64,000 nucleotides of DNA. Source: Lachnospiraceae bacterium. Lineage in GTDB: Bacteria; Bacillota; Clostridia; Lachnospirales; Lachnospiraceae. Shown here one piece after another: positions 1 to 7,754 of the stretch. Location of the stretch: contig CAJTGD010000002.1 of assembly GCA_910575475.1 (NCBI GenBank), positions 186,001 through 250,000 on the forward strand, given 5' to 3'. The position numbers and the translations under genes were made by a program. Within the stretch, counting starts at the first letter, position 1. The number at the start of each line of letters is the position of its first letter. The notes beneath the pieces are model-generated. The model was given only the letters and a program-made list of their open reading frames with translations. It had not been told where the DNA came from and ran no database searches.

Positions 1-1116
1 TATAAAATCCGCAAGCCGTCCGGGATCCTCCGCGCCGGAACCGATGGCGATAATGCTCGTGGAGTCCCCCTCCGGCCAGCATCCGAATGAAAAAATCTGC
101 ATGTCCTTTACCGGAGCCAGCTTAAAACCTCGGCCTGCCGTTTTATTTTCCACATTGTTATACATACTCTGTCCGACCCAGGGCCAGGGGCTGTAGAGCA
201 CCCTTCCGGTCTGGTATTTTTCCAGCCAGCTGTCAAAATTCTGGGACGCGGAATCCGGATCCACCAGTCCCCGCGCATTTGCCTCATTGAAAAAGCGCAG
301 CGCCTTTATATAGAAGGAATCCGGATCCAGAATATCCTGATAGTCGGTGCCGTCGGCCCTGGACAGGACGAATCCCAGCTCATCATAACCGTACATGCAG
401 GCGATCTGCTTCGCATTGTTCATCATATTGTAATCCCAGTCCTTAAACAGGGAAATGGCATAGATGTCGCTGCTGCCCTCTTTCCTCGCCAGCGTCTGCA
501 TCTGCTCCAGCACATCCAGAAAATCCTCCAGGCCGTTCATCTCCGGATAGCCCAGCTCCCGGTAATATTCCCAGCGGATATAGGGGCCGAACGTGGGATC
601 TGAGCCTTCCGACGGCTCCACTGCCGCATGGGAGGAAATAGAGTTGGGGAAGCCGTAGATTCCCTCCGTCCCTGCCAGTTCATTGGTCCGCTTCACCGCA
701 TTTCCGTAATTTTTCATCAGATCCTTGTCCCGGACCAGCTCCGTGCAGTCTATGACCAGGCCCGAATCCACCAGTTGGTTGAACTTTCCGTTTGCCGTAT
801 TGACCAGGATCAGATCGCCGAGACTGCCGGTCGCCGAGCGGGACTCGAACAGCGTATCCCCTCCTCCGGTCACATTCGGCGCAATGATATTCAGCTCCAT
901 ATTGAACCGGTCTCTGACCTCTTTGGCAAACCAGCCGCTCTGGATCCCCTGATAATTGGCAAACTCGTCGTATACATCTACTGTGATGAAATTCTTATAT
1001 TCTTTTGTCCCGGAATCCGTTTCTCCGGATTGGGAAGTTCCCCCCCTGCTGCATCCTGCCGCCAGAGATGCCGTCAGCAGGAGACAGAACATTTCCCGGA
1101 TCAATCTCTTTTTCAT
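1..1116 (-). CDS. Extracellular sugar-binding lipoprotein of an ABC importer (partial, C-terminus off the window)
   Basis: The reading frame is open to the left edge, so 372 residues of the N-terminal part are present. It begins MKKRLIREMFCLLLTASLAAGC, a lipoprotein signal peptide with lipobox cysteine at residue 22. A Ser/Thr/Glu-rich linker follows, then a domain typical of the LplA-type family 1 solute-binding proteins. The start is fixed by AAGGAGAG about 8 nt upstream. A promoter (TTGTCT, 18 bp, TATACT) lies just upstream. It is divergent from the YesL-like and GH94 genes, which suggests it captures a beta-glucoside for that pathway; the ligand is inferred only. The rest of the importer would lie to the left of the window. 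Confidence 0.85.
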   Translation of the reverse strand, partial: MKKRLIREMFCLLLTASLAAGCSRGGTSQSGETDSGTKEYKNFITVDVYDEFANYQGIQSGWFAKEVRDRFNMELNIIAPNVTGGGDTLFESRSATGSLGDLILVNTANGKFNQLVDSGLVIDCTELVRDKDLMKNYGNAVKRTNELAGTEGIYGFPNSISSHAAVEPSEGSDPTFGPYIRWEYYRELGYPEMNGLEDFLDVLEQMQTLARKEGSSDIYAISLFKDWDYNMMNNAKQIACMYGYDELGFVLSRADGTDYQDILDPDSFYIKALRFFNEANARGLVDPDSASQNFDSWLEKYQTGRVLYSPWPWVGQSMYNNVENKTAGRGFKLAPVKDMQIFSFGCWPEGDSTSIIAIGSGAEDPGRLADFI

Positions 1117-1162
1117 AAAATGTGACTCTCCTTTTGTAACCCATTTGCCCTTCCTTATTTAC

Positions 1163-1192
1163 AGTATACAACAGTCCGCAGCAGAAAGACAA
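1163..1192 (-). promoter_or_regulatory. Sigma-A-type promoter of the sugar-binding lipoprotein
   Basis: On the minus strand TTGTCT (1187-1192) and TATACT (1163-1168) are separated by 18 bp, about 47 bp upstream of the lipoprotein start codon. Confidence 0.55.
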
Positions 1193-1364
1193 TTTGAAAT
1201 TGCCACGGGGGCAAATAATGTGTAATTTTGTATGTAGTTCTGTGTGCTTTTTTCCTGTAGCTGAATCTCCGGCGGAGAAACTATAATAAAAAACAGCAAT
1301 GATATTCCGAACGGCAGACGGATCTGCGGCCTGCCGCTTGGAACAACGAAAAAGGAGGCGTCTC

Positions 1365-2051
1365 ATGATGAAAACCTGGCGTTTGAACCCTGTAATCGAC
1401 TTTATCAATACGATCTGCAATTATATCGTGCTGAACATGGTGTTTCTGATCACATGCCTTCCGGTCTTTACGATCGGTGCCGCGGCCGCCGCGCTGGATT
1501 ATGTCTCGCTCAGGGAAGCAAGGGGCGAATACGGCTATCTCGTGCGTACTTATTTCCGGGAATTGAAGCGCAGCTTTAAGACCGGGACCGCCGCTTTCCT
1601 GATCCTGTTCCCGATTGGGGGGATCCTGGTGTTTAACCTGCTCTTCTGGCCTGCCCAGGGAAATTCCTTTTCCTTTGCGGTGACGGGCATTTTAATCCTG
1701 GTCTCCGTTGTATGGCTGGTCATTTTCCACTACACCTTCGCGCTCATCGGACGGTTCGTAAATACGCCGCTTCAATCCGTCAAAAATGCGTGGGGACTTG
1801 CGCTCCGCAATCTGAAGGGTACGCTGCTCCTGCTGGCCATCGATGTATGCGCGGCCTGCTTCTGCCTGTTCCTTCCGCTGTCAAAGGTGATCATGGCCAT
1901 GTGCGGTTTCGGGTTTGTATTTCTCGCGTACTGCAGGTGCCGGATCTTCCGGAAAATATTTACACCCTACGAAGAACAGGACAGGGGATCCAAAAAGCAG
2001 AGTATTCTGCGGGAGCACGCCGACATGATGACCGGGACTTCGCAATATTGA
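1365..2051 (+). CDS. YesL-like (DUF624) membrane protein
   Basis: A 228-residue integral membrane protein of the DUF624/YesL family. These genes normally sit in carbohydrate ABC importer loci next to YesM/YesN or glycosidase genes; their role is not settled. Visible features are an N-terminal amphipathic stretch (MMKTWRLNPVIDFINTI) and about five hydrophobic segments near residues 20-42, 75-95, 103-125, 153-172 and 175-192. The start is the first of two adjacent ATG codons, chosen because AAAGGAGG lies 7 nt before it. A longer frame from 1299 lacks a ribosome binding site. A TATAAT box (1282-1287) lies upstream. It precedes the GH94 gene by 146 nt in the same direction, so the two may be co-transcribed. 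Confidence 0.75.
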   Translation: MMKTWRLNPVIDFINTICNYIVLNMVFLITCLPVFTIGAAAAALDYVSLREARGEYGYLVRTYFRELKRSFKTGTAAFLILFPIGGILVFNLLFWPAQGNSFSFAVTGILILVSVVWLVIFHYTFALIGRFVNTPLQSVKNAWGLALRNLKGTLLLLAIDVCAACFCLFLPLSKVIMAMCGFGFVFLAYCRCRIFRKIFTPYEEQDRGSKKQSILREHADMMTGTSQY

Positions 2052-2083
2052 GTTCCGCCGCGAATGTTCAGGAACTGTATGAA

Positions 2084-2135
2084 AATATACTCACGGCCGA
2101 TGAAATCTGGCGCGCAGTATAACTTATGCGGTTTG
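2084..2135. repeat. Short intergenic repeat, family C
   Basis: This stretch contains GATGAAATCTGGCGCGCAG followed by TATAAC and TATGCGG. Related blocks occur near 9893-9921, 11468-11493, 42713-42793 and 52470-52537. The copies are degenerate and short; they may be remnants of a mobile palindromic element. Confidence 0.4.
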
Positions 2136-2197
2136 ACTTGTCTGTTTCTCCGATCGCACAGCTGGAAAAACTTTACAATCAGAAAGGATAAAAGCCC

Positions 2198-4768
2198 ATG
2201 AAATTCGGATATTTTGATGATGAAATGAAAGAATATGTGATCACCACGCCGGAGACGCCGCTCCCGTGGATCAACTACCTGGGAAATGAGGATTTTTTCT
2301 CCCTGATCTCCAACACCTGCGGCGGCTACAGCTTTTATAAGGATGCCAAGCTCCTCCGCCTGACCCGCTACCGTTACAACAATGTGCCGGCGGACACCAA
2401 CGGGCGGTATTATTTTATCAATCACAACGGCACGGTCTGGACTCCCGGCTGGCAGCCGGTGAAAACGCCTTTGGATACCTATGAATGCCGCCACGGCCTT
2501 GGCTACAGCCGGTTCCTTTCCTCCAAAAACGGGATCCGCGCCGAGCTCACCGCATTTGTCCCGCTTGGAGAGACCTGCGAGGTCAACCGCCTGATCCTGT
2601 GCAATGACACGGAGCAGGAGCAGACGCTTTCTCTCAGCTCCTATGTGGAATTCTGTTTCTGGAACGCGGTCGATGATTCTACGAACTTCCAGCGGAACTT
2701 AAGCCTGGGCGAAACGGAGGTCGTTGGCTCCGCCATTTACCATAAGACGGAATATCGGGAGCGCAGGAACCACTATGCGTATTATACGGTCAATGCGGAG
2801 AGCGACGGCTTCGACACGGACCGGGATGTCTTTCTCGGAGGATATGCACAGAGTGGGGAAGGAAATGCCGGCTCTGACAGAGAACTGTCCCGCACCGGGA
2901 GCGTCTCTGCCGCCGGAATCGTCTCTGTCGCCGGGAACACCTCTGCCGCCGGAGCCGTCCGGCTCTGTCCCTCCATCTACGGCAGCATCGAGAATCCGAA
3001 GGCCGTCCGGGAATCTGCTTCCTACCAGTCTATAGCCAGCGGCGGCGCCGTGATCGGCTCTCACCACCTGACCGTCACTCTGGCGCCGGGTGAAGAGAAG
3101 AGCCTGATCTTCCTGCTGGGCTATGCGGAAAATCCGGCTGAGGAAAAATGGGAGGCGCCGGATGTGATCAACAAGACTCCCGCGCAGAATACCATTTCCC
3201 GGCTGAATGACGACCAAAAGGTGGAGAGCGCACTGCAGGCCCTGGCGGATTACTGGAACAGCCTGCTGTCCCGTTTCACTCTGGAATGCGGGGATGAAAA
3301 GCTGAGCCGCATGGTCAATATCTGGAATCAGTACCAGTGCATGGTGACATTTAACATGTCCCGGTCAGCCTCCTACTTTGAATCCGGAACCGGGCGTGGA
3401 ATGGGCTTCCGGGATTCCTGTCAGGATCTGCTGGGCTTCGTGCACCTAATCCCGGACCGGGCAAGGCAGCGCATCCTGGACATCGCCGCCACCCAGTTTG
3501 AGGACGGGAGCGCCTATCACCAGTACCAGCCTCTGACCAAAAAGGGAAACGCGGATATCGGAAGCGGCTTTAACGACGACCCGCTCTGGCTAATCGCCGG
3601 GACTGCCGCCTATATCAAGGAAACCGAGGATATGAGCATCCTGGAGGAGCAGGTGGATTTCAACAACGATCCTTCCAAAGCCCGGCCTCTTCTGGAGCAT
3701 TTGAAGCGGTCCTTCGACTATACCCTGGCCCACCTGGGGCCTCACGGGCTGCCGCTGATCGGACGGGCGGACTGGAATGACTGCCTGAACCTGAACTGTT
3801 TTTCCACCGAGCCGGGCGAGTCCTTCCAGACCTTCGGCCCGTCGGAGGGGCCTGTGGCAGAATCCGTATTTATTGCGGGAATGTTTGTCAAATACGGACG
3901 GGAATACGCCCAGATCTGCCGCCTTCTGGAAAATGAATCCGAAGCCCGGCGCGCCGAGGATGCGGTATCTGCCATGTACCGGACGATCCTGGACGCGGGC
4001 TGGGACGGAGAATGGTTCCTGCGCGCCTATGACGCAAACGGCGGCAGGGTGGGGTCGGCCGCCTGCGAAGAGGGAAAAATCTACATCGAACCCCAGGGCT
4101 TTTGTGTGCTGGCGGATGTAGGAATCCAGGAAGGACATGCCGAAAAAGCGCTGGACTCTGTGAAACAGATGCTGGATACCAGGTACGGCATCGTGCTCCA
4201 GCAGCCGCCCTACAGCCATTATTATATGAATCTCGGCGAGATTTCCTCCTACCCGCCGGGTTACAAGGAAAACGCTGGGATCTTCTGCCACAACAATCCC
4301 TGGGTGTCCATTGCGGAGACCCGCATCGGCCGTGGCTCCCGTGCATTTGAGATCTATAAAAAGACCTGCCCGGCCTACATCGAGGATATCAGCGAAATCC
4401 ACCGCACCGAGCCTTATGTATATTCCCAGATGGTGGCAGGAAAGGACGCCCCGAAGCACGGGGAGGCAAAAAACAGCTGGCTCACTGGAACCGCGGCCTG
4501 GACCTTTGTCAATGTGTCCCAGTATATCCTGGGGATCCGGCCCGAATTTGACGGACTCCATGTGGATCCGTGCATTCCTGCGGAAATGGAATCGCTCAGG
4601 ATCCGACGGCATTACCGGGGAGCGGATTATGAGATTGAGATTCGGAACCCGGAGCATGTGGAAAAAGGAGTGAAACGGATGGAAGTGGACGGCGTGGAAG
4701 TGGAGAGCCTGAGCCTTCGGCCGGATGGGGTGAAGAAGGAATACCGGGTGACGGTGGTGATGGGGTGA
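2198..4768 (+). CDS. Cellobiose phosphorylase-like enzyme (GH94)
   Basis: A cytoplasmic GH94 enzyme that would phosphorolyse cellobiose to glucose 1-phosphate and glucose. The N-terminus [20 protein letters not shown], the motif [17 protein letters not shown], the central [20 protein letters not shown] and [15 protein letters not shown] all match the cellobiose-phosphorylase subgroup. [15 protein letters not shown] carries the Asp pair D525/D528, one of which is the family catalytic acid. No signal peptide is present. At 856 residues it is about 40 longer than usual. The excess is a low-complexity insert at residues 218-262 containing three 18-nt tandem units ([18 protein letters not shown]). 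The ribosome binding site is AAAGGATAAAAGCCC before the ATG. Cellobiose specificity is inferred from motif similarity. Confidence 0.9.
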   Translation: MKFGYFDDEMKEYVITTPETPLPWINYLGNEDFFSLISNTCGGYSFYKDAKLLRLTRYRYNNVPADTNGRYYFINHNGTVWTPGWQPVKTPLDTYECRHGLGYSRFLSSKNGIRAELTAFVPLGETCEVNRLILCNDTEQEQTLSLSSYVEFCFWNAVDDSTNFQRNLSLGETEVVGSAIYHKTEYRERRNHYAYYTVNAESDGFDTDRDVFLGGYAQSGEGNAGSDRELSRTGSVSAAGIVSVAGNTSAAGAVRLCPSIYGSIENPKAVRESASYQSIASGGAVIGSHHLTVTLAPGEEKSLIFLLGYAENPAEEKWEAPDVINKTPAQNTISRLNDDQKVESALQALADYWNSLLSRFTLECGDEKLSRMVNIWNQYQCMVTFNMSRSASYFESGTGRGMGFRDSCQDLLGFVHLIPDRARQRILDIAATQFEDGSAYHQYQPLTKKGNADIGSGFNDDPLWLIAGTAAYIKETEDMSILEEQVDFNNDPSKARPLLEHLKRSFDYTLAHLGPHGLPLIGRADWNDCLNLNCFSTEPGESFQTFGPSEGPVAESVFIAGMFVKYGREYAQICRLLENESEARRAEDAVSAMYRTILDAGWDGEWFLRAYDANGGRVGSAACEEGKIYIEPQGFCVLADVGIQEGHAEKALDSVKQMLDTRYGIVLQQPPYSHYYMNLGEISSYPPGYKENAGIFCHNNPWVSIAETRIGRGSRAFEIYKKTCPAYIEDISEIHRTEPYVYSQMVAGKDAPKHGEAKNSWLTGTAAWTFVNVSQYILGIRPEFDGLHVDPCIPAEMESLRIRRHYRGADYEIEIRNPEHVEKGVKRMEVDGVEVESLSLRPDGVKKEYRVTVVMG
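2903..2956 (+). repeat. 18-nt tandem repeat (3 units) inside the GH94 gene
   Basis: Units 2903-2920, 2921-2938 and 2939-2956 are near-identical and in frame, coding for a six-residue Ser/Ala/Gly unit. They sit in a loop that is absent from typical cellobiose phosphorylases. Confidence 0.7.
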
Positions 4769-4888
4769 AATATAGAATGGTACTGTTATAGATTGTTTAT
4801 ATAAAATGGAAGCTTCCTTATACGCGCAGTGCGCATCCTCCGGAGTTTTTTATTCTATAGGAAAATTCGGAAAAGTTTCCTATAGAAC

Positions 4889-4934
4889 AAAAAACAGCGC
4901 TGGATAACTTTACACATCATCCAGCGCTTTTTTC
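4889..4934. terminator. Bidirectional rho-independent terminator
   Basis: A perfect 9-bp stem GCGCTGGAT/ATCCAGCGC (4897-4905 with 4919-4927) is flanked by A on the left and T on the right. It can end both the GH94 transcript and the convergent toxin transcript. A second weak inverted pair (CTATAGGAAA/TTTCCTATAG) lies just before it. Confidence 0.8.
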
Positions 4935-5003
4935 TTTATAAGCGTTTTTATACTGGCTATTTTCTCATTTCTCAAGCATTTATTATCCATATTCTTTGAG
5001 ATG

Positions 5004-5474
5004 CTACCTGTGCATCCGCAGTTTCTCCAATATCGCCATAACATCTGGCTGCGTTGGCGTAAATTTAATGCCACGCTTCAGCATCCCTATAACCTTTCTC
5101 GCTTTCTGCTCAATCTCTTTAACAGTATGTTCGCTTGTCAGCATCAAATGGTTCCCGGCGATTGTATATTCACGTTCTATATATTCCTCTGTTATTGGAA
5201 ACATATCCTGTATCAGAAATGCGCTTTCCCGGCTGTCATCCAGTTTCGCAATATGAAGAATATCACATGGCTTTCCTGATTTTTCTTTTCTATCCATAAT
5301 CCGTTTATATTTATCAATGCGGCTGGACAATGGTATCATCCAATATATCCCGATATTGGTATCTTCAAAACAATAGTAATGCGGTCTGTTTCCTTCTTTA
5401 TTACTTTTAAGATATGGATCATTTATATCCTCAAAAAATTTATCCTTAATGATGTAAAACCCTGTTTTCTTCAT
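5004..5474 (-). CDS. Type III toxin-antitoxin endoribonuclease toxin (ToxN/AbiQ superfamily, CptN-like)
   Basis: A 156-residue protein with PHYYCFEDTNIGIYWMIPLS near the N-terminus, DILHIAKLDD, and SAFLIQDMFPITEEYI followed by YTIAGNHLMLTSEHT. This is the pattern of type III toxins, sequence-specific RNases inhibited by a repetitive RNA. The decisive support is the upstream context on the same strand. There is a consensus promoter (5633-5661), two 45-nt direct repeats (5527-5616), and a short terminator (5492-5524) 18 nt before the start. The 45-nt period matches the known CptIN subgroup. The start ATG is preceded by GAGGA. The gene is AT-rich compared with its neighbours, which fits a mobile defence gene. 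Likely roles are phage abortive infection or plasmid stabilisation (family knowledge). Confidence 0.85.
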   Translation of the reverse strand: MKKTGFYIIKDKFFEDINDPYLKSNKEGNRPHYYCFEDTNIGIYWMIPLSSRIDKYKRIMDRKEKSGKPCDILHIAKLDDSRESAFLIQDMFPITEEYIEREYTIAGNHLMLTSEHTVKEIEQKARKVIGMLKRGIKFTPTQPDVMAILEKLRMHR

Positions 5475-5491
5475 TTGCTTGTCCTCATTAT

Positions 5492-5524
5492 GGAAAAAGT
5501 CCTCTACCTTGCGGCAAAGGACTT
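5492..5524 (-). terminator. Attenuating terminator between antitoxin RNA and toxin gene
   Basis: On the minus strand a 7-bp stem AAGTCCT/AGGACTT (5518-5524 with 5497-5503) is followed by TTTTT. It lies between the RNA repeats and the toxin start. Type III systems place a leaky terminator here to keep antitoxin RNA in excess over toxin mRNA. Confidence 0.75.
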
Positions 5525-5623
5525 AACTTTCAACCCAACCATTTATATACCGCATATCGGTCAGCGGTAAACTTTCAACCCGACCATTTATATACCACAT
5601 ATCGGTCAGTGGTAAACTTTCCT
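5525..5623 (-). ncRNA. Type III antitoxin RNA, 45-nt tandem repeats
   Basis: Two full direct repeats (5527-5571 and 5572-5616) differ at about four positions, and a partial third copy begins at 5617. Each contains TTTATATACC and ATATCGGTCAG. The period is exactly 45 nt. Transcription would run leftward from the promoter at 5633-5661. By analogy with CptI/ToxI, each unit would be excised by the toxin and fold as a pseudoknot that inhibits it. Two and a bit repeats is typical of CptI. Confidence 0.8.
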
Positions 5624-5632
5624 TGCACCTAC

Positions 5633-5661
5633 ATTCTAGCAAGTTCAAAGACGAAAGTCAA
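5633..5661 (-). promoter_or_regulatory. Promoter of the type III toxin-antitoxin operon
   Basis: Minus-strand TTGACT (5656-5661), 17-bp spacer, TAGAAT (5633-5638). The predicted start, near 5626, falls immediately before the first 45-nt repeat. Confidence 0.8.
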
Positions 5662-5767
5662 TAGGGCTTTCCCTCAAAAGTATGTACAAAAAAAACGGAA
5701 AATATTAGTTTCCTAATAGAATAAGAAAAAAACTATGGAGTTTTTGGACATCCTCCAGCGCTGGAAC

Positions 5768-6517
5768 TTAGTTTATAAAACCTTTGATCACCTCCGCGAT
5801 TTCTTCCGCCCGTGAGGCAATCAGCGGATGCCCGCCTGTCTCGTATATTTTATAGCTGATGTTCGGATTCAGGTCATACAGGCGCCTGCACTCTGCTTCC
5901 ATATCATTTGCCAGCATCTCATCCTCTTTGCTGATCGTCATAAGCAGCGGAACCCGGATCGTTTCTATAGGACTGCGGAAAATGCGTGTCTGACTGCGTT
6001 CATAATTCACAAGAACTTCGGTATCCAGATCCACCACAGTTTCCCAGTCTCCGCCCTGGCACCATTCATAAAATCCCCGTGCCTGTTCATCGCTCTTGGC
6101 AAACTGTCTTTCCTGAATGATCGCATCCGCAAATCCGGCAGGCAGGGTACTCCCGTCGAAGCTGTCCGCCACCACCCTGCTGAAAAGCTCCGGCATTTCC
6201 AAAGCGGCATTGATGGCCGCATAGGCCCCGCCGCTTGTCCCGATCAGATTCACCCTGCCCATGTCCAGTACCTTACACAGTTCCACGATCTGATGCCCCT
6301 GATCGATCCACAGTTCATCCGGGAATTTTGAAACCCGGTCCGATTTTCCATTTCCCAGAAAATCGATCAGAACCGCCCGGATCTCGTCTGTGTACAGCGG
6401 TAAAATGAACTCAAACATCTTTGAAGATGCCGTGTTTCCATGCAGAAAAATACAGGTATTCCCCTGACCGGTTTCCGTATAAAAAACCCGGTTTCCGTTG
6501 TATTTAAAGTACGGCAT
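5768..6517 (-). CDS. Alpha/beta-fold hydrolase
   Basis: A 249-residue single-domain alpha/beta hydrolase of unknown substrate. Visible elements are the oxyanion segment FLHGNTASSKMFE near residues 25-37, the strand VLIDFLGNGKSDR, the nucleophile elbow GTSGGAYA with Ser95, and the C-terminal GGHPL with the catalytic His near residue 228. The acid is probably in SKEDEML near residue 197. There is no signal peptide, so it is cytoplasmic. The ribosome binding site GGGAGGAG precedes the ATG. It appears to be a single-gene transcript, and its neighbours give no clue to its job. Confidence 0.8.
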   Translation of the reverse strand: MPYFKYNGNRVFYTETGQGNTCIFLHGNTASSKMFEFILPLYTDEIRAVLIDFLGNGKSDRVSKFPDELWIDQGHQIVELCKVLDMGRVNLIGTSGGAYAAINAALEMPELFSRVVADSFDGSTLPAGFADAIIQERQFAKSDEQARGFYEWCQGGDWETVVDLDTEVLVNYERSQTRIFRSPIETIRVPLLMTISKEDEMLANDMEAECRRLYDLNPNISYKIYETGGHPLIASRAEEIAEVIKGFIN

Positions 6518-6576
6518 ATCTATCTCCTCCCTTTTTTACTCTTCAATCCTGTAAATCTCCTGTTCGTCCAGATGTG

Positions 6577-6630
6577 TATCCCCAAGGGCATCCCACCATA
6601 GCCATTCTGCCGTTTCACAAGGTATGGTAT
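6577..6630. repeat. Intergenic repeat family A, copy 1
   Basis: This copy contains TATCCCCAAGGGCATCCCAC followed by CATAGCCATTCTGCCGTTTCA and an AAGGTATGG tail. It shares the core CCAAGGGCATCCCA and the CCGTTTCACAAGGTATG arm with the copy near 28276. It lies between the hydrolase gene and the truncated VapC gene. Confidence 0.6.
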
Positions 6631-6671
6631 TTTTAATCCTGCCGCACTTTCCGCTGCTTCAGGACTCTTTC

Positions 6672-6830
6672 TCATACTTTCCATTGATCCATTGTAATGC
6701 ATCTCATTTCCTTTTCCCGCCCCAATATTTCCTCAAAAATGAGCTTTGCGCGATTTCCATAATGAATATCATTATCTAAGAAATATATGATCGGCGCAGT
6801 ATCCAAAAACACTTTACTATAATCTGTCAT
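6672..6830 (-). pseudogene. Truncated VapC-like PIN-domain toxin
   Basis: A 52-residue frame beginning MTDYSKVFLDTAPIIYFLDN, the canonical start of PIN-domain RNases; the first acidic residue of the active site is Asp10. It overlaps the end of the antitoxin gene by 14 nt, the usual VapBC arrangement. Homology-like sequence continues to about EEILGREKEM, then the frame stops. Intact VapC proteins are about 130 residues, so the remaining catalytic acids are missing and the toxin should be inactive. The truncation joins repeat family A a little further on. Confidence 0.7.
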
Positions 6831-7038
6831 TATCTCGAAGCTCCTTTACATAGTCCTGGGCATCCTGCGTAAACATTTTCTTACCTCTTCCCATATATTT
6901 TTCCAGGTCTATTCTTTTTTTCTTTTTTCTCAGCATATCCAGAATTGTAATGATCACCTCCTGACCTATGGACATTTTCACATCTTCATTTATTACGATT
7001 TGCTTGCCATCATAGTAGCCCTTTACAGCAGACATCAT
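6817..7038 (-). CDS. VapB-like antitoxin
   Basis: A 73-residue protein starting MMSAVKGYYDGKQIVINEDV, a small beta-rich N-terminal DNA-binding half typical of VapB/AbrB-like antitoxins. A basic stretch (LRKKKKRID) and a helical C-terminus for toxin binding follow. The start at 7038 was chosen because AAGGAGG lies 8 nt upstream; an in-frame GTG at 7047 lies inside that ribosome binding site. The partner toxin downstream is truncated, so this antitoxin is probably an orphan. Confidence 0.65.
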   Translation of the reverse strand: MMSAVKGYYDGKQIVINEDVKMSIGQEVIITILDMLRKKKKRIDLEKYMGRGKKMFTQDAQDYVKELRDNDRL

Positions 7039-7096
7039 AATAAGCACCTCCTTGGTTCAATTTTCATAGTATGTCACATTTCCCCGGCAGATGCCG

Positions 7097-7387
7097 TCAC
7101 TCAGATTCTTCACAATCCAATTCATCTAACCCGGCTTCGTTCAGAAGACGATCCATAAGTTCCTGCTGCTTTTCACTGAGTTCTCTCACAGTCTCATACG
7201 CCTCCATAAGTTCTTTCATTTCCGCTTTCAGTTTTTCATACGATTCTTCCAGAAAATCTGATTTCTCCTTCAGACCTTGTATCAGTTCCTCCTGCGCTTT
7301 TATCAGGTTATCTTTCAGTGCAATTTCTTCCTCGAAAATTTTGATCATATCATTTTCATTTTTCTTGATTACTTTGTTTCTGTTCAT
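7097..7387 (-). CDS. Small coiled-coil protein of unknown function
   Basis: A 96-residue, highly charged protein. Residues about 10-80 form an almost continuous heptad pattern (EEEIALKDNLIKAQEELIQGL and similar), ending in an acidic tail DELDCEESE. No enzymatic motif, signal peptide or membrane segment is visible. The ribosome binding site is weak (GCAGG). It lies 58 nt upstream of the VapB-like gene on the same strand and shares its AT-rich composition, so it may belong to the same accessory insertion. Confidence 0.5.
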   Translation of the reverse strand: MNRNKVIKKNENDMIKIFEEEIALKDNLIKAQEELIQGLKEKSDFLEESYEKLKAEMKELMEAYETVRELSEKQQELMDRLLNEAGLDELDCEESE

Positions 7388-7462
7388 AATGGCATACCTG
7401 CTTTCTCATTTGATAAAAGTATTATAACTGAAAGCATGGGAAAATAAAAGTAGGAAGCCCCA

Positions 7463-7676
7463 GCAATTTTTCTAACTGTACGGTTGCAATCCGGAATCTC
7501 AGTTTTATGCAATTTATTGCAATAAAACTGAGATTATGGATTAGCAACCTACGCATAAATGGGCAAAATGCGGCTGCATCAGCAGACGCAAAAGTGCGAT
7601 AGCACGGATTTTGCGAATGAATGCGCAGGTTGGATGATCTTTAGATCATCCAACCGTACAGTTAGCAATTTTTCTA
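7463..7676. mobile_element. MITE-like element with 13-bp terminal inverted repeats and 12-bp target duplication
   Basis: A 190-bp element (7475-7664) is bounded by AACTGTACGGTTG (7475-7487) and its exact reverse complement (7652-7664). It is flanked by identical 12-bp direct repeats AGCAATTTTTCT (7463-7474 and 7665-7676), as expected for a target-site duplication. Two internal hairpins are visible: AATCTCAGTTTTAT paired with its complement around 7497-7536, and GGTTGGATGATC with GATCATCCAACC around 7629-7656. No coding sequence is present. Related fragments occur at 58037-58075 and near 63139. It inserted in the leader of the flavoenzyme gene, 78 bp before its start. Confidence 0.7.
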
Positions 7677-7754
7677 TAGATTCCCCCCCTATATTCCTGT
7701 ACAATAGTAAAAAATACGGTAATTGGTTACAGATTACAAAGGAGGTATATTTTT

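Noticed and set aside
3590..4657. A 355-codon minus-strand open frame
   Set aside because: It is antisense to the conserved half of the cellobiose phosphorylase gene, including its catalytic region.
6520..6702. A 60-codon minus-strand frame
   Set aside because: It largely translates repeat family A and crosses the truncated VapC end; there is no start signal.
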